This document shows positions 1-10,349 of a stretch of 64,000 nucleotides of DNA, in pieces; the first letter of the stretch is position 1, and each line of letters begins with the position of its first letter. The position numbers were made by a program, and so were the translations under genes. This stretch comes from Apteryx mantelli. Lineage: Eukaryota > Chordata > Aves > Apterygiformes > Apterygidae. The stretch covers positions 65,003,268-65,067,267 of the forward strand of contig NC_089981.1 of the NCBI RefSeq assembly GCF_036417845.1, read 5' to 3'. The notes beneath the pieces were generated by a model. That model did no database searches. It was given only the letters and a program-made list of their open reading frames with translations, and was not told where the DNA came from.

Positions 1-77
1 AAACCATGTATCAAGGAAAGGGATAGGAGAAAGAAATAATTTTTGCCAAGTGCCTCATGCAACACATGCCCCAGGTA

Positions 78-111
<34 letters not shown>

Positions 112-183
112 ACGCGAGTGAGCAAGACCCACATACTGAGCATGCCTAGCCAGCTCATGTCCTCAGTGCACACTGGAGCTCAC
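1..183 (-). other. ANGEL1: ANGEL1 intron 6 (partial) with (AG)15
   Basis: Non-coding sequence left of the exon 6 donor. It holds an uninterrupted AG dinucleotide run at 81-110. No further ANGEL1 exon is recognisable here. Confidence 0.8.
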
Positions 184-3100
184 CCAATTTCTTTGATGGG
201 CACAGGGAGACGTATTGGCAGTTGTCCGTTACACCCAGTGAGCTTGGCCACAGTGGGGCCAGCAGCTTCCGTGGATGCAACTGTTGGGAAAAATCTTCCT
301 GTCCAGATACCTGCAAGGAAGCCAGGAACAGGACAGGACACGTCAGCAACACAGAACAGAACTTTTACAAGCTGCAGGCAATGTATATACTTGCCAAGAG
401 CAAACTGGCAGGATGCCTTCATGGAAATAAGCCATTTAGAATATGGTAGTGCACTGATATAATAAACCCTCAGATATGGGGGACAGACACACAATTAGCT
501 AAAAGTCACCTGATAGAAGATACCTTGAAGACTTCTGTTTGCAAAATGATGATTTAGCTTGAAAGCCAGCAATGTATTTGAGCATGGATACACAGTAACA
601 GGTAACCACAGGAAGGTCTAGCATAGGTGCCCATTTCACGTGCAAAACTGTTTTCACATCAAACACCCATATAAAATTCCAGTAACTCCTGATGAATTTG
701 TACTCTGCTTCCAGTCACCCTGTCATCAAAACCCCATAGCAAGGGAGAATCAGGACCTGAAATTAAGTGGTCTGTTATCACTGGTCTGCCTTAAGAGAAA
801 ACAAAAGAGCAGTGGTGGAAACAACATGCACACACTTGTCTGTTTCTTTCCTCAGCAGTGCTGAAGGCACAACAGAAGAGCCCTAAATAACTGTAATATT
901 GGGACTATTTCCTCATGAGAGGGAGAATACAGCTATGCATTTCTGCAGCAGCACGCAGCAAAGAGCTATCCGATCCCAGTTCTGTTTGGCACCTACCTTC
1001 CAGGCTGGCATCCCATGGTAGGAAAGTTGACCGTTCCGGATGAATTTGTACAGTGGAGAATCAGGTACAGAGTTCAGGTCACCACACAAGATGACAGGAT
1101 AGTAGCTGCCTTCAGTAGTTTTTGCAATCTTGTCAATCTCTGCTAGGAGCAAGGCCATCTGTGCAAGTTTGACATCTCCCCGCCGGGGATTGTACAACAC
1201 ATGAGTGTTGGCCACGCACAAAGGACTGACCATCTTCAGATCCAAGCCCTCTGGGAGCAGAGGCTGTAGTAGCAGCACCAAGCCCACATTATCCCGATTG
1301 AGGATGTCCAGACCAGGCCGGAAATATTCTATTGGGCTGACACTGATCAGCTGAAACTTGCTATGCTTATAGCATACTGCACAGCCATCTGTTTTCCTCC
1401 CAGTTCTCCGTTTGTAGAAGCATGCAAAGCCTGAAGAAAAACCAACACCCATTAGAAGGCTTATCTGGCCACTTCCTCAGCCTCCCCACCATTAGTTGGA
1501 GGGTTCAGCAAGGCTATATAGCGGAAGAGGTCCCTACTATACATCTTAGGAGGCTGACTTTCAATCCAGTAGACTTGTCCAGGAGGAAGCTTTCTCCAAC
1601 ACCTATGCATTCTCATCTTGCTAACTGTCAACTTGTTTTCTATAACACACCTGGGCTATAACTATAAAAGTCCTCAGCTTTCAGTGGCCAATGAGCAAAT
1701 CTACTCGCAGAGCACTGGTTGTTTAGTAATGTAACACTTCACATTGCCTATCAGTCTTCCTTCAGCTCTTGGTTCTCTATAGCCAAAAGCAATGTCGGAG
1801 CACCTAATAGGACTCAATGCTGGGAGTTCAACCTCTACTCCTTTGGCTCACAGCATTATGCCAAATTCTGTCCCAGTAATCCTAGTTCATCGTCAAGAGT
1901 CTTTTTTCTCTCCTTGGAGACCAGAACCATCTCGGTTACATTAGTTTGTCAGCTGGGAGAAAGATCAGTTACAAAAGAAGCTGAGTAAGAACTAGATTGA
2001 AGGGGGGAAATGTCTAGGCAGAGAGTTCAGAAGTAGGGCCGGCAGCTACCCAAAGAAACAGGGAGAAGAGCTTTCTCAAGACTGAAGGCTTTGAAAACTT
2101 ACAGAGGAAGAACACTGCGGCCAGCTGCTGTGAGTTGGAGCTACAGACACTAAAAAGCAGGACATACCCATCATCCTGAACGTCGGTTCCAGCTGCTCCC
2201 AGTAATGGTTCTCTTGTACCTCCTGAAGACACAGAACCTGGAAGGAAGGCAGAGACCTCACTCGCTCCATTAGTATTTGCCAGCTACCTTGTTTTGGAGA
2301 AGGAAGGAAGTGAAAAAGTGCACCCACATACTAACCCTGCAACTAGAAAGGTCATCTCTGCAACTCTGTTCTGCACTTCCCAGCTAGAGAACAACTTTCT
2401 GGGTCACATCAGTTTCTCTTTCAGTTATCCAGTGATGAGGCAGAAGCTCCTTCATCACCCAGAGAGGACTCAGGGAATAGAGAAAATCATGAAGTCCTTT
2501 TCTATGTACTTTTTACCTTCTGTACTGCCTTATAAGCCTGGTCCCTTCCCCTGAAAACAAATTACCTCTTCTTCATCCACTTCTACTCTTCAAGGAGTTA
2601 AGCCCTGCTGTCAAAGTATGACTACTTTCTACAGGGACACAGTACACCTTACACCTAAGGCCTCTGATAGTCTCAAAAGCATCAGCTTTAAGTTGCCAAG
2701 CAGGTGGCACCTTCCCAGGACTTTTTTTTTCCCCATCTTCTTAAAAAAATAAAAATAAAATAAAATAAAAAAAGACATGCTGTTAGATCAAAAAACAAGG
2801 AATTCAAATTCTGGTGACGCTAATGTGGCAGGAGCTTAGTCGTTACTCACATCAGGATCCCAGTGCTGGATTTCCTGCAAAATGTTTGGAAGGCGGTAGT
2901 TCCAGTTCAGGATGTCTGGATGGCAGTGTAGGTAGAGATCAAGACCCTGTTCCACCAGGTCCTGGGCCAGAATGTTGTAAGACATCACCCGAAATTCAAA
3001 GAGGGACATGTTTCTTGAGACCTGCTCTAGCACATAAGGCTGGACAGAAAGATCCTCCCAGTCTCTCCATAAAATCTCTATATGCAAGAGACAAGAAGCC

Positions 3101-6100
3101 AGGTTAGAGCCATGCTGGGTACTCTACTGATACTTTTGTGTCCCTGGGATCCAGAAAATAGCCAATCTAATTCTCTAACCTAGGGTGTCCTAGCCTCTGA
3201 GTAAACCCTCATCCAGACTGGATTTGGGGTGTTTTTTTGACTCATCTGGACAGCTGTCAAAGGATGGGATAACAGAAGACCAGAGTCAAGCATACTGAAA
3301 AACTCAACCACATTTTGGGTACTTTTTGTAATAGGAGGTCAGCACTTAGGCACAACTCCTGGGAAATGAGCATATCAATAACTGACAGTCTAATAGCACA
3401 GAGAACCCTAGCTGTAACCAGCCCTCCCTCAGCAAAAGCTCACTTTATAGTTTTTGTTAGCAGATCCTGTCAGTTCTGTATGGACACATACAATCAATGT
3501 CTCATTGACAGCAAGCCCAGACACATACAAAAACTTGATAAGGTTCACTACAAATGCAAATCCCAAACTAAACATTAGATTCAGAGTTGTTACTACTGAC
3601 CATGGTAGGGTACCTCTGTTGGAAGAGGCTGAAAATGTTCCATATCCTGAACGGTCCAGGCTGGGGGCTCCACTGGCACTATCTCTGCATCACGTGCTAA
3701 GCTCCATGCCAGCACAGCTGGGTCTTCATTCTGCCCTTCTACATCTATAGCGGTACAGCCAACTATCTGGTGATCAGCCTGTGGCATTACAGCTGCCCAA
3801 CAGGCACTGCCTACTACAGCCACTGTTTCCTCTGCTGGTAATTTTGCCAGTTCAGCCACTGCATGATCTTGTGGTTCTGAAGATGACAAGGTGTGTAGCT
3901 CTGTGAGCTGCTGACCAGCACACCATGTGACTTCTGGAGCCGAATTCAGGTCGCTAAGGCTAGTCATCAATAGCTCTGAACCTTCTAACCAGTCACTAGC
4001 GAGTTTAGCCGATACTTTCCCCACTGCTGGAGCGCTCTCACTGGTTGGTAAATTCCCTGTTCCTTCCTCCAGCCACTGCTGGAGCAGGGCTTCTTGCTCT
4101 TCTGGGACCGACCTTCCTCTGGTTGCAGCAAAGATGCCCTCTACCTGGGTGGACACGCTCTTCGCCAGAAGCACATTCTTTCGACAGGTAAAGAAAGCAT
4201 CTGCCCCCCCCCAAAAAAAAAAAATAATTAGTCAGTTTTGTGTTGATTTTTCCTCATTCACTGTTTTTCTTTAAGCACTGCTGCAACTCAGTGCCATAGA
4301 ACCATCAATGCAGCAACCAAAATAAGTGACCTCTCTGAAGAAAAACAATTATAGTCCAAGTAACTTACCCTGCCTCTTACGGAATGTTAGGCCACTGTCC
4401 AATTTTAGCTATGTTAGTCAAAGTCACTGAAACTGTACAGGATGACAGTTGCTTTACCAGCCCTAAAGAATGCAGTTCTAGCACAGGCGGCACCACAGCC
4501 AGTCAGCCAAGCTAAAAAGTGTGGAAATTGTATTAGCTCTCAGCGACATATCTAAAGCTACAGCCTGTAGAAGTTAGCTTAACGGGGTTCATGGGTTAAG
4601 AAGCAAAGCTCTTGCAGGTGACCACTTCTCAGAAATTTTGAAGCAGGTTTCTTCCCAGGGATTCAATAGGGAAGCTGAAAGGATGGAAAACAGTTGTTTA
4701 ACATATCATTGAAGTGTGCTATAGAAGAAAACTGTCCTTTAATTAAAAAATTAAGAATAAAAGCAGCAGAGGGACCAATATGAGAAGTTAAAAAGCTCAT
4801 GAGACAGAATATAACCATAGAAGGAGTCCTGATAAGAAGAATTATAGACCAATTGATGACTGACATCTGCAATAAATAATAAAAAAAAACCCTGCTGCTC
4901 ACCTAGCACTTTTGAATATACTAGTGCTGGTGAGGTAAAGTTGAAAAAGAGAATCTTTCCACTTGGACCTATATGAGAGATCACGGCATTGATCTTTTGC
5001 TATGAATCCTGCACAGATATAGTTCCTCCTGTTGACCAGCAGTTTCTGCTATCTACATATCACTTTTTTCTCTGCTGCATCCCTGCAAGAGTCAGTCACC
5101 CAGAACAGTAACATACAGAGGTCAGCAGTATCTGTGAATGCTTTTACTGATATCTTCTGTGTCAATGCTTTTTGTATGCGGCAGAAATGTAGCATTAAGA
5201 GCCATATTCCTCTTTGTAGTTTTGTAATTAAATTCATGAATGTCAGAAACACAAATGCATCAATGCAATATTTTTGTACACCATTACTTGAAGAGTGGTT
5301 ATTATAAGAGAAGAATTGAATTTCAAAAGAGTCAGCTAGCTTGTCACTATAACCACAATTTATCGGTGGCTGCTACAGACCAGAGAATAGCTTCAGATGG
5401 GAATGTGGCTTTACATCAGCACAGTCACCAGGGACTGTGAAGTACCAGCTGGATCTAAGAGACTAAGGAAAATCTTCATGTGTGCTAAACAAGAGACCAT
5501 CCATATGTCACCTGAAGGTCCTTTAGGAGTAGCAGAGCTTGAAGCAGACTATCTCCAAAGATGCCCCAAAACCTGCAGCGCAGGTCTGAGGCAGAACGCT
5601 CAGGGCCTCCAAGCAGGATAAAACCCGCAACTTCAGCAGAATCGGCAGCAGCTGTTTCCTCCAAAGAACGCGACAGTCACCTCTTACAGCTCCTTACCCT
5701 ACCTATACAAAACTCTGACATGCCTTGACAATCGACAGATTTCTTAGGACACCAACAGCAGCAGCGGCGGCGAGCGGCACCACGGCAGCAGAACTGCCCG
5801 CGACACCCACTCACGCCTCTCCCGCTGCCTAGGGCGGAGATCCCGGGAGCCACAGCGCAGGGCCTGTCCCCGCCGGCCGCTCTCCAGGCCTGCCCGCGAA
5901 GCGCGGCCACGGCGCCCCGGGGAGCCGCCCGCCGCCGCTCTGCCCCGGGGGCCGCTCCTGCCCCGTCGCGGCCCCTGCGCGGAGAGGGGCCCGCGCCCCG
6001 CCGCGGCCGGCTTCTCCCCTCCCCTCCCCGCCCGGCCCCGGCCCCGGCCCCGGCCCCGCAGGACTGCCCAGGCCGCCCGCCCGGGCCGGTTACCTCGGAG

Positions 6101-6157
6101 GGCCCGCAGGAGCCGCGCCGCAGGCAGCAGCACGTAGCAGAGCACGGTGCCGATCAT
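1..6157 (-). CDS. ANGEL1: ANGEL1, 5' part of gene (six coding exons; 3' end outside window)
   Basis: Six minus-strand exons join in phase: 6157-6094, 4200-3601, 3077-2851, 2237-2168, 1430-997 and 310-184 (1522 nt, about 507 codons). All have GT-AG borders. The product matches vertebrate ANGEL1 along its length. It starts MIGTVLCYVLLPAARLLRAL, a hydrophobic N-terminus like the human one. A variable acidic region follows, and then the CCR4-type EEP domain with MSYNILAQ, LCLQEVQE (catalytic Glu, about residue 303), NTHVLYNPRRGD and CGDLNSVPDSP. Family knowledge: ANGEL proteins are CCR4-related; ANGEL1 is reported to bind eIF4E, and 2',3'-cyclic phosphatase activity is reported for this subfamily. 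The human protein is about 670 aa, so roughly 160 C-terminal residues, including the last SDH active-site motif, lie left of position 1. No coding break is seen. The start at 6157 was chosen because it aligns with the human start; an upstream in-frame ATG exists at 6298. Confidence 0.95.
81..110. repeat. (AG)15 microsatellite
   Basis: Thirty bases of perfect AG dinucleotide repeat in an ANGEL1 intron. Confidence 0.97.
184..310 (-). CDS. ANGEL1: ANGEL1 coding exon 6
   Basis: 127 nt with acceptor CTTGCAG and donor TTGG|GTGAGC. It encodes VSGQEDFSQQLHPRKLLAPL, WPSSLGVTDNCQYVS and CPSKKL, colinear with the human segment after MPAWK. This is the last ANGEL1 exon in the window. Bases 1-183 belong to the following intron. 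Confidence 0.93.
997..1430 (-). CDS. ANGEL1: ANGEL1 coding exon 5
   Basis: 434 nt with acceptor TTCTTCAG and donor TGGAAG|GTAGGT. It encodes GFACFYKRRTGRKTDGCAVC, then EYFRPGLDILNRDNVGLVLL, the NTHVLYNPRRGDVKLAQ block and the active-site segment ILCGDLNSVPDSPLY. It ends at YHGMPAWK. Every motif of this part of the fold is intact. Confidence 0.96.
2168..2237 (-). CDS. ANGEL1: ANGEL1 coding exon 4
   Basis: 70 nt with acceptor TTCCAG and donor ATGG|GTATGT. It encodes VLCLQEVQENHYWEQLEP and then TFRMM. The Glu in LQEV is the metal-binding catalytic glutamate of the EEP fold. Confidence 0.95.
2741..2774. repeat. A-rich (AAAAT)n-like simple repeat
   Basis: A-rich run with TAAAA/TAAAAA periodicity in ANGEL1 intron 3. 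It may be the tail of an old retroposon, but no adjoining element is recognised. Confidence 0.8.
2851..3077 (-). CDS. ANGEL1: ANGEL1 coding exon 3 (start of EEP domain)
   Basis: 227 nt, starting after TATAG and ending GAT|GTGAGT. It encodes EILWRDWEDLSVQP and then RVMSYNILAQDLVEQ, the first conserved block of CCR4/ANGEL-type EEP hydrolases. The segment YLHCHPDILNWNYR is also strongly conserved in the family. Confidence 0.95.
3601..4200 (-). CDS. ANGEL1: ANGEL1 coding exon 2
   Basis: 600 nt, phase 1 on both sides, with acceptor ending GGGGCAG and donor CATG|GTCAGT. It opens with DAFFTCRKNVLLAKS, which is nearly identical to the mammalian protein. It continues into a Glu/Ser/Ala-rich low-conservation region with QALLQQWLEEG-type segments and ends at TEVPYH. 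This is the N-terminal regulatory part before the catalytic domain. No catalytic residues are present. Confidence 0.94.
4204..4225. repeat. poly-C/poly-A tract just upstream of ANGEL1 exon 2
   Basis: A C run followed by an A run. On the minus strand it reads as a T run and then a G run, ending in the CAG acceptor of exon 2, so it serves as an unusual G-run next to the splice acceptor. Confidence 0.8.
4226..6093 (-). other. ANGEL1: ANGEL1 intron 1
   Basis: The rest of intron 1, running from the exon 1 donor to the poly-A tract before exon 2. The proximal 350 bases are GC-rich and carry GGGGCC units (minus strand). The remainder is ordinary AT-rich sequence with no recognised gene or repeat. 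Confidence 0.8.
6034..6057 (-). repeat. (GGGGCC)4 hexanucleotide repeat in ANGEL1 intron 1
   Basis: Four perfect GGCCCC units on the plus strand (GGGGCC in the sense of ANGEL1), starting 36 bases inside intron 1. The sequence composition permits a G-quadruplex on the sense strand. Confidence 0.85.
6094..6157 (-). CDS. ANGEL1: ANGEL1 coding exon 1
   Basis: 64 nt encoding residues 1-21 plus one base of the next codon. The donor is CCGAG|GTAACC. The exon encodes only the short hydrophobic leader and lies in the CpG island. The reading frame stays open upstream on the same strand, so the start codon cannot be fixed by an upstream stop; homology to the human start is what decides it. Confidence 0.92.
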
Positions 6158-6161
6158 GCTG

Positions 6162-6230
6162 CCGGGCCCGGCCCCCGCCTCCCGGCCCGGCCCCCGCCTC
6201 CCGGCCCGGCCCCCGCCTCCCGGCCCGGCC
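6162..6230. repeat. 19-bp GC-rich tandem repeat upstream of ANGEL1 start
   Basis: About 3.6 copies of a 19-base unit (CCCGGCCCGGCCCCCGCCT on the plus strand), with two perfect full copies at 6181-6199 and 6200-6218. It lies immediately 5' of the ANGEL1 ATG, in the probable 5' UTR. Confidence 0.9.
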
Positions 6231-6290
6231 ACGCCCCCGCGCCACGCCCCCGCGTCGCGTCGCGGCCCGGCCCCCCCCGGCCACGGCTCA

Positions 6291-6302
6291 ACCGCCATCT
6301 TA
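6291..6302 (-). promoter_or_regulatory. ANGEL1: YY1/TISU-like element with in-frame upstream ATG
   Basis: The minus strand reads TAAGATGGCGGT, close to the YY1 core (AAGATGGCGGC) and to the TISU initiator consensus. Such elements usually sit just downstream of the transcription start, in the same orientation as the gene. The ATG (first base 6298) is in frame with the ANGEL1 start 141 bases downstream, with no intervening stop. Confidence 0.6.
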
Positions 6303-6480
6303 CGAGGCGGTGCGGACACTTGTTGCGGCCCGTGTGGGCTGGGGCCGGGGGCAGCGCGTGGCGGGAAGCCCCGCTGGGCGGCCCCCAGGCGGGACGGGCT
6401 GAGCTTGGGCCTGCCCCACTTGTGCCCGCAGCGGAGCAGCCTGGCCCACTCGTGCCCCAGGGGGTACCTGCAGTGCCCGG

Positions 6481-7435
6481 TGGCGTCTTGGGCTGACCAG
6501 CGTGATATTAAAGCAAGGTCATGCCAGCTTGCTACCCTCCACCCCAGTCCCACTGTAAATTTTCAAGCAAAAATTTGCACACAGATACACACACCCCATT
6601 CTCCAGAAAGAGAGCAGAAAGGGAAATAATCCAGTGGAGTTACATGTACCAAATTAAGCCCTATTTGCTCATGAAAAAGTTAATAATTACACTGCATTAC
6701 AGGTTTTGCAAACATCGTTCACAATAATCCAAGATTTTACGGAGTACAAGGTCTGTGTGGATAAACCCAATCAAAAGTGAATTAAATGAGCAGTGCAGGA
6801 GCATGTTCTCCTTTAGTGCTTCACCCATAGCTCATTATAGCTCTGCAAAATCAAATAGTCCCACCTGGCTGTGAGCACACTGTGGCCTTTGAAAGTTGAG
6901 ACCTGTCAGATGTTGAAACCTGATAGTTTCATATGTAATGAGAAGTCCTGGTTGAAGTCTGTGTTTTTAATATTTTGCTCCATTCCAAATTTGAATGTGT
7001 ATAATAACATCTAAAGGCATATTTAGATCAACCTGAGCACAACTGTGGCTCTTTATGCCAAACACACCCTTTTAACGTATTATACAAATTCAGCTGAAGT
7101 GCGATAAACTTTTATCACTCTTGTCATCTGCTGGTGAGCATTTTAATCCTATATCCATCCTGCTTATCACCTCTTGTATGTCATTAGAGGTTGATTTCTG
7201 CTTCAGGTCAGAATTACCCTCTTATATTTTCAAATGAGAGCTTTGTGCTGTCTCCTGTGTTGCACCTCCTGCTTGGGAAAGACTCCCCATACACATCTGG
7301 AAGATGCTCTCATTAGCCTTCTTCCAGACTCTCTTAACGATGGGCATTTGCAATGAGGTCAACAAGATAGGGAAAAACAGTGCTCGTGTCTGACTTGTGT
7401 CGACCAGAGCTGCCAAACTGCTCCCTTGATGGTCA
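6481..7435. other. intergenic, nothing recognised
   Basis: The sequence falls to ordinary base composition after the CpG island. No coding homology or clear repeat is seen on either strand. Confidence 0.6.
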
Positions 7436-7580
7436 CCATCTGTTGTCTCTTAGACTATAAACTTTTTGAGGGAGGGCCTGCTTCCTTACCCTACTTTTGT
7501 ATGGCGACAAGCACCATGGGTGTCCCTGACTAGGAATCTGAGCTGGTATTATAATGTGTATAAATAATAATCCCACCAAT
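7436..7580 (-). repeat. ancient L2/MIR-type interspersed repeat, minus orientation
   Basis: The plus strand shows a decayed form of a tail common in turtle and crocodilian genomes: AGACTATAAACTTTTTGAGG, then a GGGCCTGC segment, an AGCACCATGGG segment and an AATAATAAT end. A second copy in the opposite orientation is at about 62885-63020. Confidence 0.6.
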
Positions 7581-7794
7581 ACAATTCTAAAATCTCTAGT
7601 CATAAAATACCACAAATCATTATTAGCAAGAACTTCACTAACTTGCAAGACAGTGCTCTGTAGGGTATTTTCAAAGCAGTAAGACAATACTGTGTCTTTT
7701 TCAAACCTGCAGAGCAGAGTTTGCAATATCTGTGTTAAGACTTTTACATGGATCACAATGCAATGGCATCTGAGCACTTTTTTATTTCTGCTTC

Positions 7795-7930
7795 TTTGAG
7801 TTGGAACCATGTTACAGAGGGGGAAACTGAAGCCCAGACACAGTGACCTGTCTCAAATCCCACAAACGTCTTTGGCAAAGCACAGAGCTGGACTGTGGTC
7901 TCCCATCTCTTGCTGTAGTATGCAAAGTTC
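7795..7930 (+). repeat. MIR/CORE-SINE-like relic
   Basis: The segment GTTACAGAGGGGGAAACTGA is followed by a decayed GACCTGTCTCAAATCCCAC part and GCAAAGCACAGAGCTGGA. This order is that of the conserved 3' half of MIR/L2-type elements (pattern: ttttacagatggggaaactgag...). It is heavily diverged. Confidence 0.6.
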
Positions 7931-10349
7931 TGGAAACCAGAACTGGTTCCTGACTAAAATGGAGGATGGCAGCAGCTGTTCTCCAGAGGAAGAAGCTCTA
8001 ACAGTAAGGGCTAATGACTAGGGAATTTAAAACAAAGCTGTTGTTTGAAAAGAAAGATCTAAGAAAGTATCTAAAACTCAACCCGCATCAGGAAAATCAG
8101 ATTGAAATTGGAGAGGAATGTTAGCCAGTACCACAAGCAAGCAAATATCTGGTTTGCCACAATTGTTTGGCCTACACTAGAAAAAAAATTTACAAACTTT
8201 GGCAATAAAATCAAAGCTGGCAATGGTCATCTGCTTCAGGATCAAGACTTCCAGTAGTTTATGCAACATTTTATTCTATATCCAGATACAACCCTATCAT
8301 GGCCTCTAATGACAGGACTGGTTGAGAGATTTCTGCAGAACCTAGGGAAATAAAACCACTAAAAATACCCTGTCCTTGGGGAAATTGACTTTTTCTTCCT
8401 CTCTGTATACCACATACTACTCTGTGTAAGTTATATAAATTTCAAGATCTCTACAAGCGATTATCTTCACTGAGCAGTTTGAGTCTCCCAGAATGAAAAG
8501 ATTTCAAAGTGTAGGTAAGTGTTAGTTCTGCTCAACCTTTATCAAAAACCCTCTTCTATTACAATTTGTTTTTAGCCTCCTAGGAAAGGTCACTGACTCC
8601 TCTGTATAAGTCATACAAAAATAATAAGCAGTCAACCAAGTTTGGCACCAACATTAGTTGCTAGGATGAATGAATACTCGATTTGAGGCACTATTAAGTG
8701 CTGACACGTTTACAAGCCACACTTTATTACACTTTGTAAAGGGAACTTGGCAGTAGACAAGTCTGAATCTGTACAAGACAGAGGCTAATATACTCATTTT
8801 GTCCTAATCTCCTTTAAGACTATAACTGCTCAGGTTTGACTTTCTTGTATGAAATTTTACAGGTTGGAAAGCTAATCAAAGGAAAGGAAAACTCTTACCA
8901 GAAGACTGGCACTACTCTCTGGTACATTTGGGGGTCTCACGCCCAAAATCTGATCTGTTCTCTTCTCAGGTGAGAGCTGATGCAATCCAAGCCCGAGGTG
9001 ACACAACGCTGGTCACCAATGCGACGAATTTCCTCTCCTCCGAGTCACAATGTCCAGGTGAGGTCATAGAACGGCCGTGGAGGCTTCGCAGAAGGTTCTC
9101 CTAACACCCAGCCAGCCCCTGTGAATGGGAAATGTGATTTTTCTGGTCGTAAACACTAAAATCAAGACCGTAGATCTTACCAATGGCACCATTCCTCCTG
9201 GAGATTTTTTAGTTATAGCTGAGCGGCTGCGCTTTTTGTGTGTATGTGTGAGAAATTACAGGGTCTAAGAGGTGACTCATTTACAGAAGAGAAAAAGCAA
9301 ATAAACAGCAGCTCACTGGTGGTGACAAGAACACATAGCGATGGAGAATCAGTCTGAGAAGGACACAGGTGCGGTGTTTAGCTACTAGCAAATTTGTTTC
9401 AGAAATGGTCAGAAATAGTCAAAGGAAAATCACGAGAATCCCAAGAGGGATTGCTGTTGCTATAGGCCGATTCCCCATGTGGGAAGGCTTTCCTTCCCCA
9501 GGTGAGGCGGCAGTGAGTACCTGCTGCGGGGAGACATGGGGCCCTCCACTGCACACAGGCACCCAGGAATCCAATGCCCTGAGACAGGAGCAGGCAGCTC
9601 GCAAGACTCACCCCTACTGCTGCCCTCCACCGCCCCGAGGGCAGAGCAGGGCAGGGCCTAAGAGCAGAATACTTTTTTGAGCTTCAAGCTGTGCTGCTGC
9701 ACAGCAGAGCCAGGGTCCCGGTCTGGTCGTAGCATTTTGGCCTGATTTCCTAGCTTAGTGTAACAATTCTTATGCTGTTCCCTCCTGAAATTTCATGTTT
9801 GGCTGATTTTAGTCACAGTGGGATGGGGACTAGCTTTTTACCTTAATTACTTTCAAAGTTTTAATTTCTTGAAACTGAGCAAAGAAAAAGTGAAAAGCAA
9901 TCGAGACTCTCTTAATATGCACCAAGAGTTATTAGTTATGAAAATTCTAAGTATTCCCTTCATTTGTAAATACAAGCTCTTTATAGAAGTATCAAGTAAT
10001 TGTATTAATAAGTGTCTTTCATCATGGTTTATTATTAGATTGGTGTTCATTTTGTTCAAATTTCAAAGCAAAATTACTCAGTATTAGTATATGCAGGTAT
10101 GCTACTTTATGCATTATATACTTTGTTTCTCCTGATCACTAATATTGGGGAACTTTTTTTTTTGGTAAATATAACACATCTACTGTTAGTAATTATTGTG
10201 CTATTAATGACATCAATAAGTTCTTCTCAAAGTATAGAATTTTGTTTGGACTCTCACCTAGAAAATTCACAATGGGTAAACTAACCTTGAAAAGTTTACC
10301 TTGAAAGTTTAATTTCTTTTTTTCCTTCATAATACAATTACTTTAATGT
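7931..10349. other. intergenic, mostly unassigned
   Basis: Mixed composition, with a more GC-rich patch at about 9450-9720 and AT-rich sequence from about 9780. Short ORFs here look like chance. The AT-rich part next to 10.35 kb may be an unrecognisable continuation of the decayed ERV-like element. Confidence 0.5.

Larger units (their letters stand above)
5750..6480. promoter_or_regulatory. ANGEL1: CpG island / ANGEL1 promoter region
   Basis: A very GC-rich, CpG-dense block that covers exon 1 and extends about 320 bases upstream of it. It contains several CCACGCCCCCGCG GC-box/KLF-type sites (about 6229-6255). No TATA box is visible. This is the typical architecture of a housekeeping CpG-island promoter for the minus-strand gene. 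The plus-strand direction has no recognised gene here. Confidence 0.85.

Noticed and set aside
5744..6553. 269-codon minus-strand ORF in the CpG island.
   Set aside because: It is open because of GC-rich codons. Only the stretch overlapping ANGEL1 exon 1 has homology; the region right of the donor is intron.
8925..8955. TTTGGGGGTCTCACGCCC looks like a retroviral primer-binding site after an LTR end (plus strand).
   Set aside because: Only the first bases fit a tRNA-Pro site, no LTR was found to its left, and the nearby pol relic is on the opposite strand.
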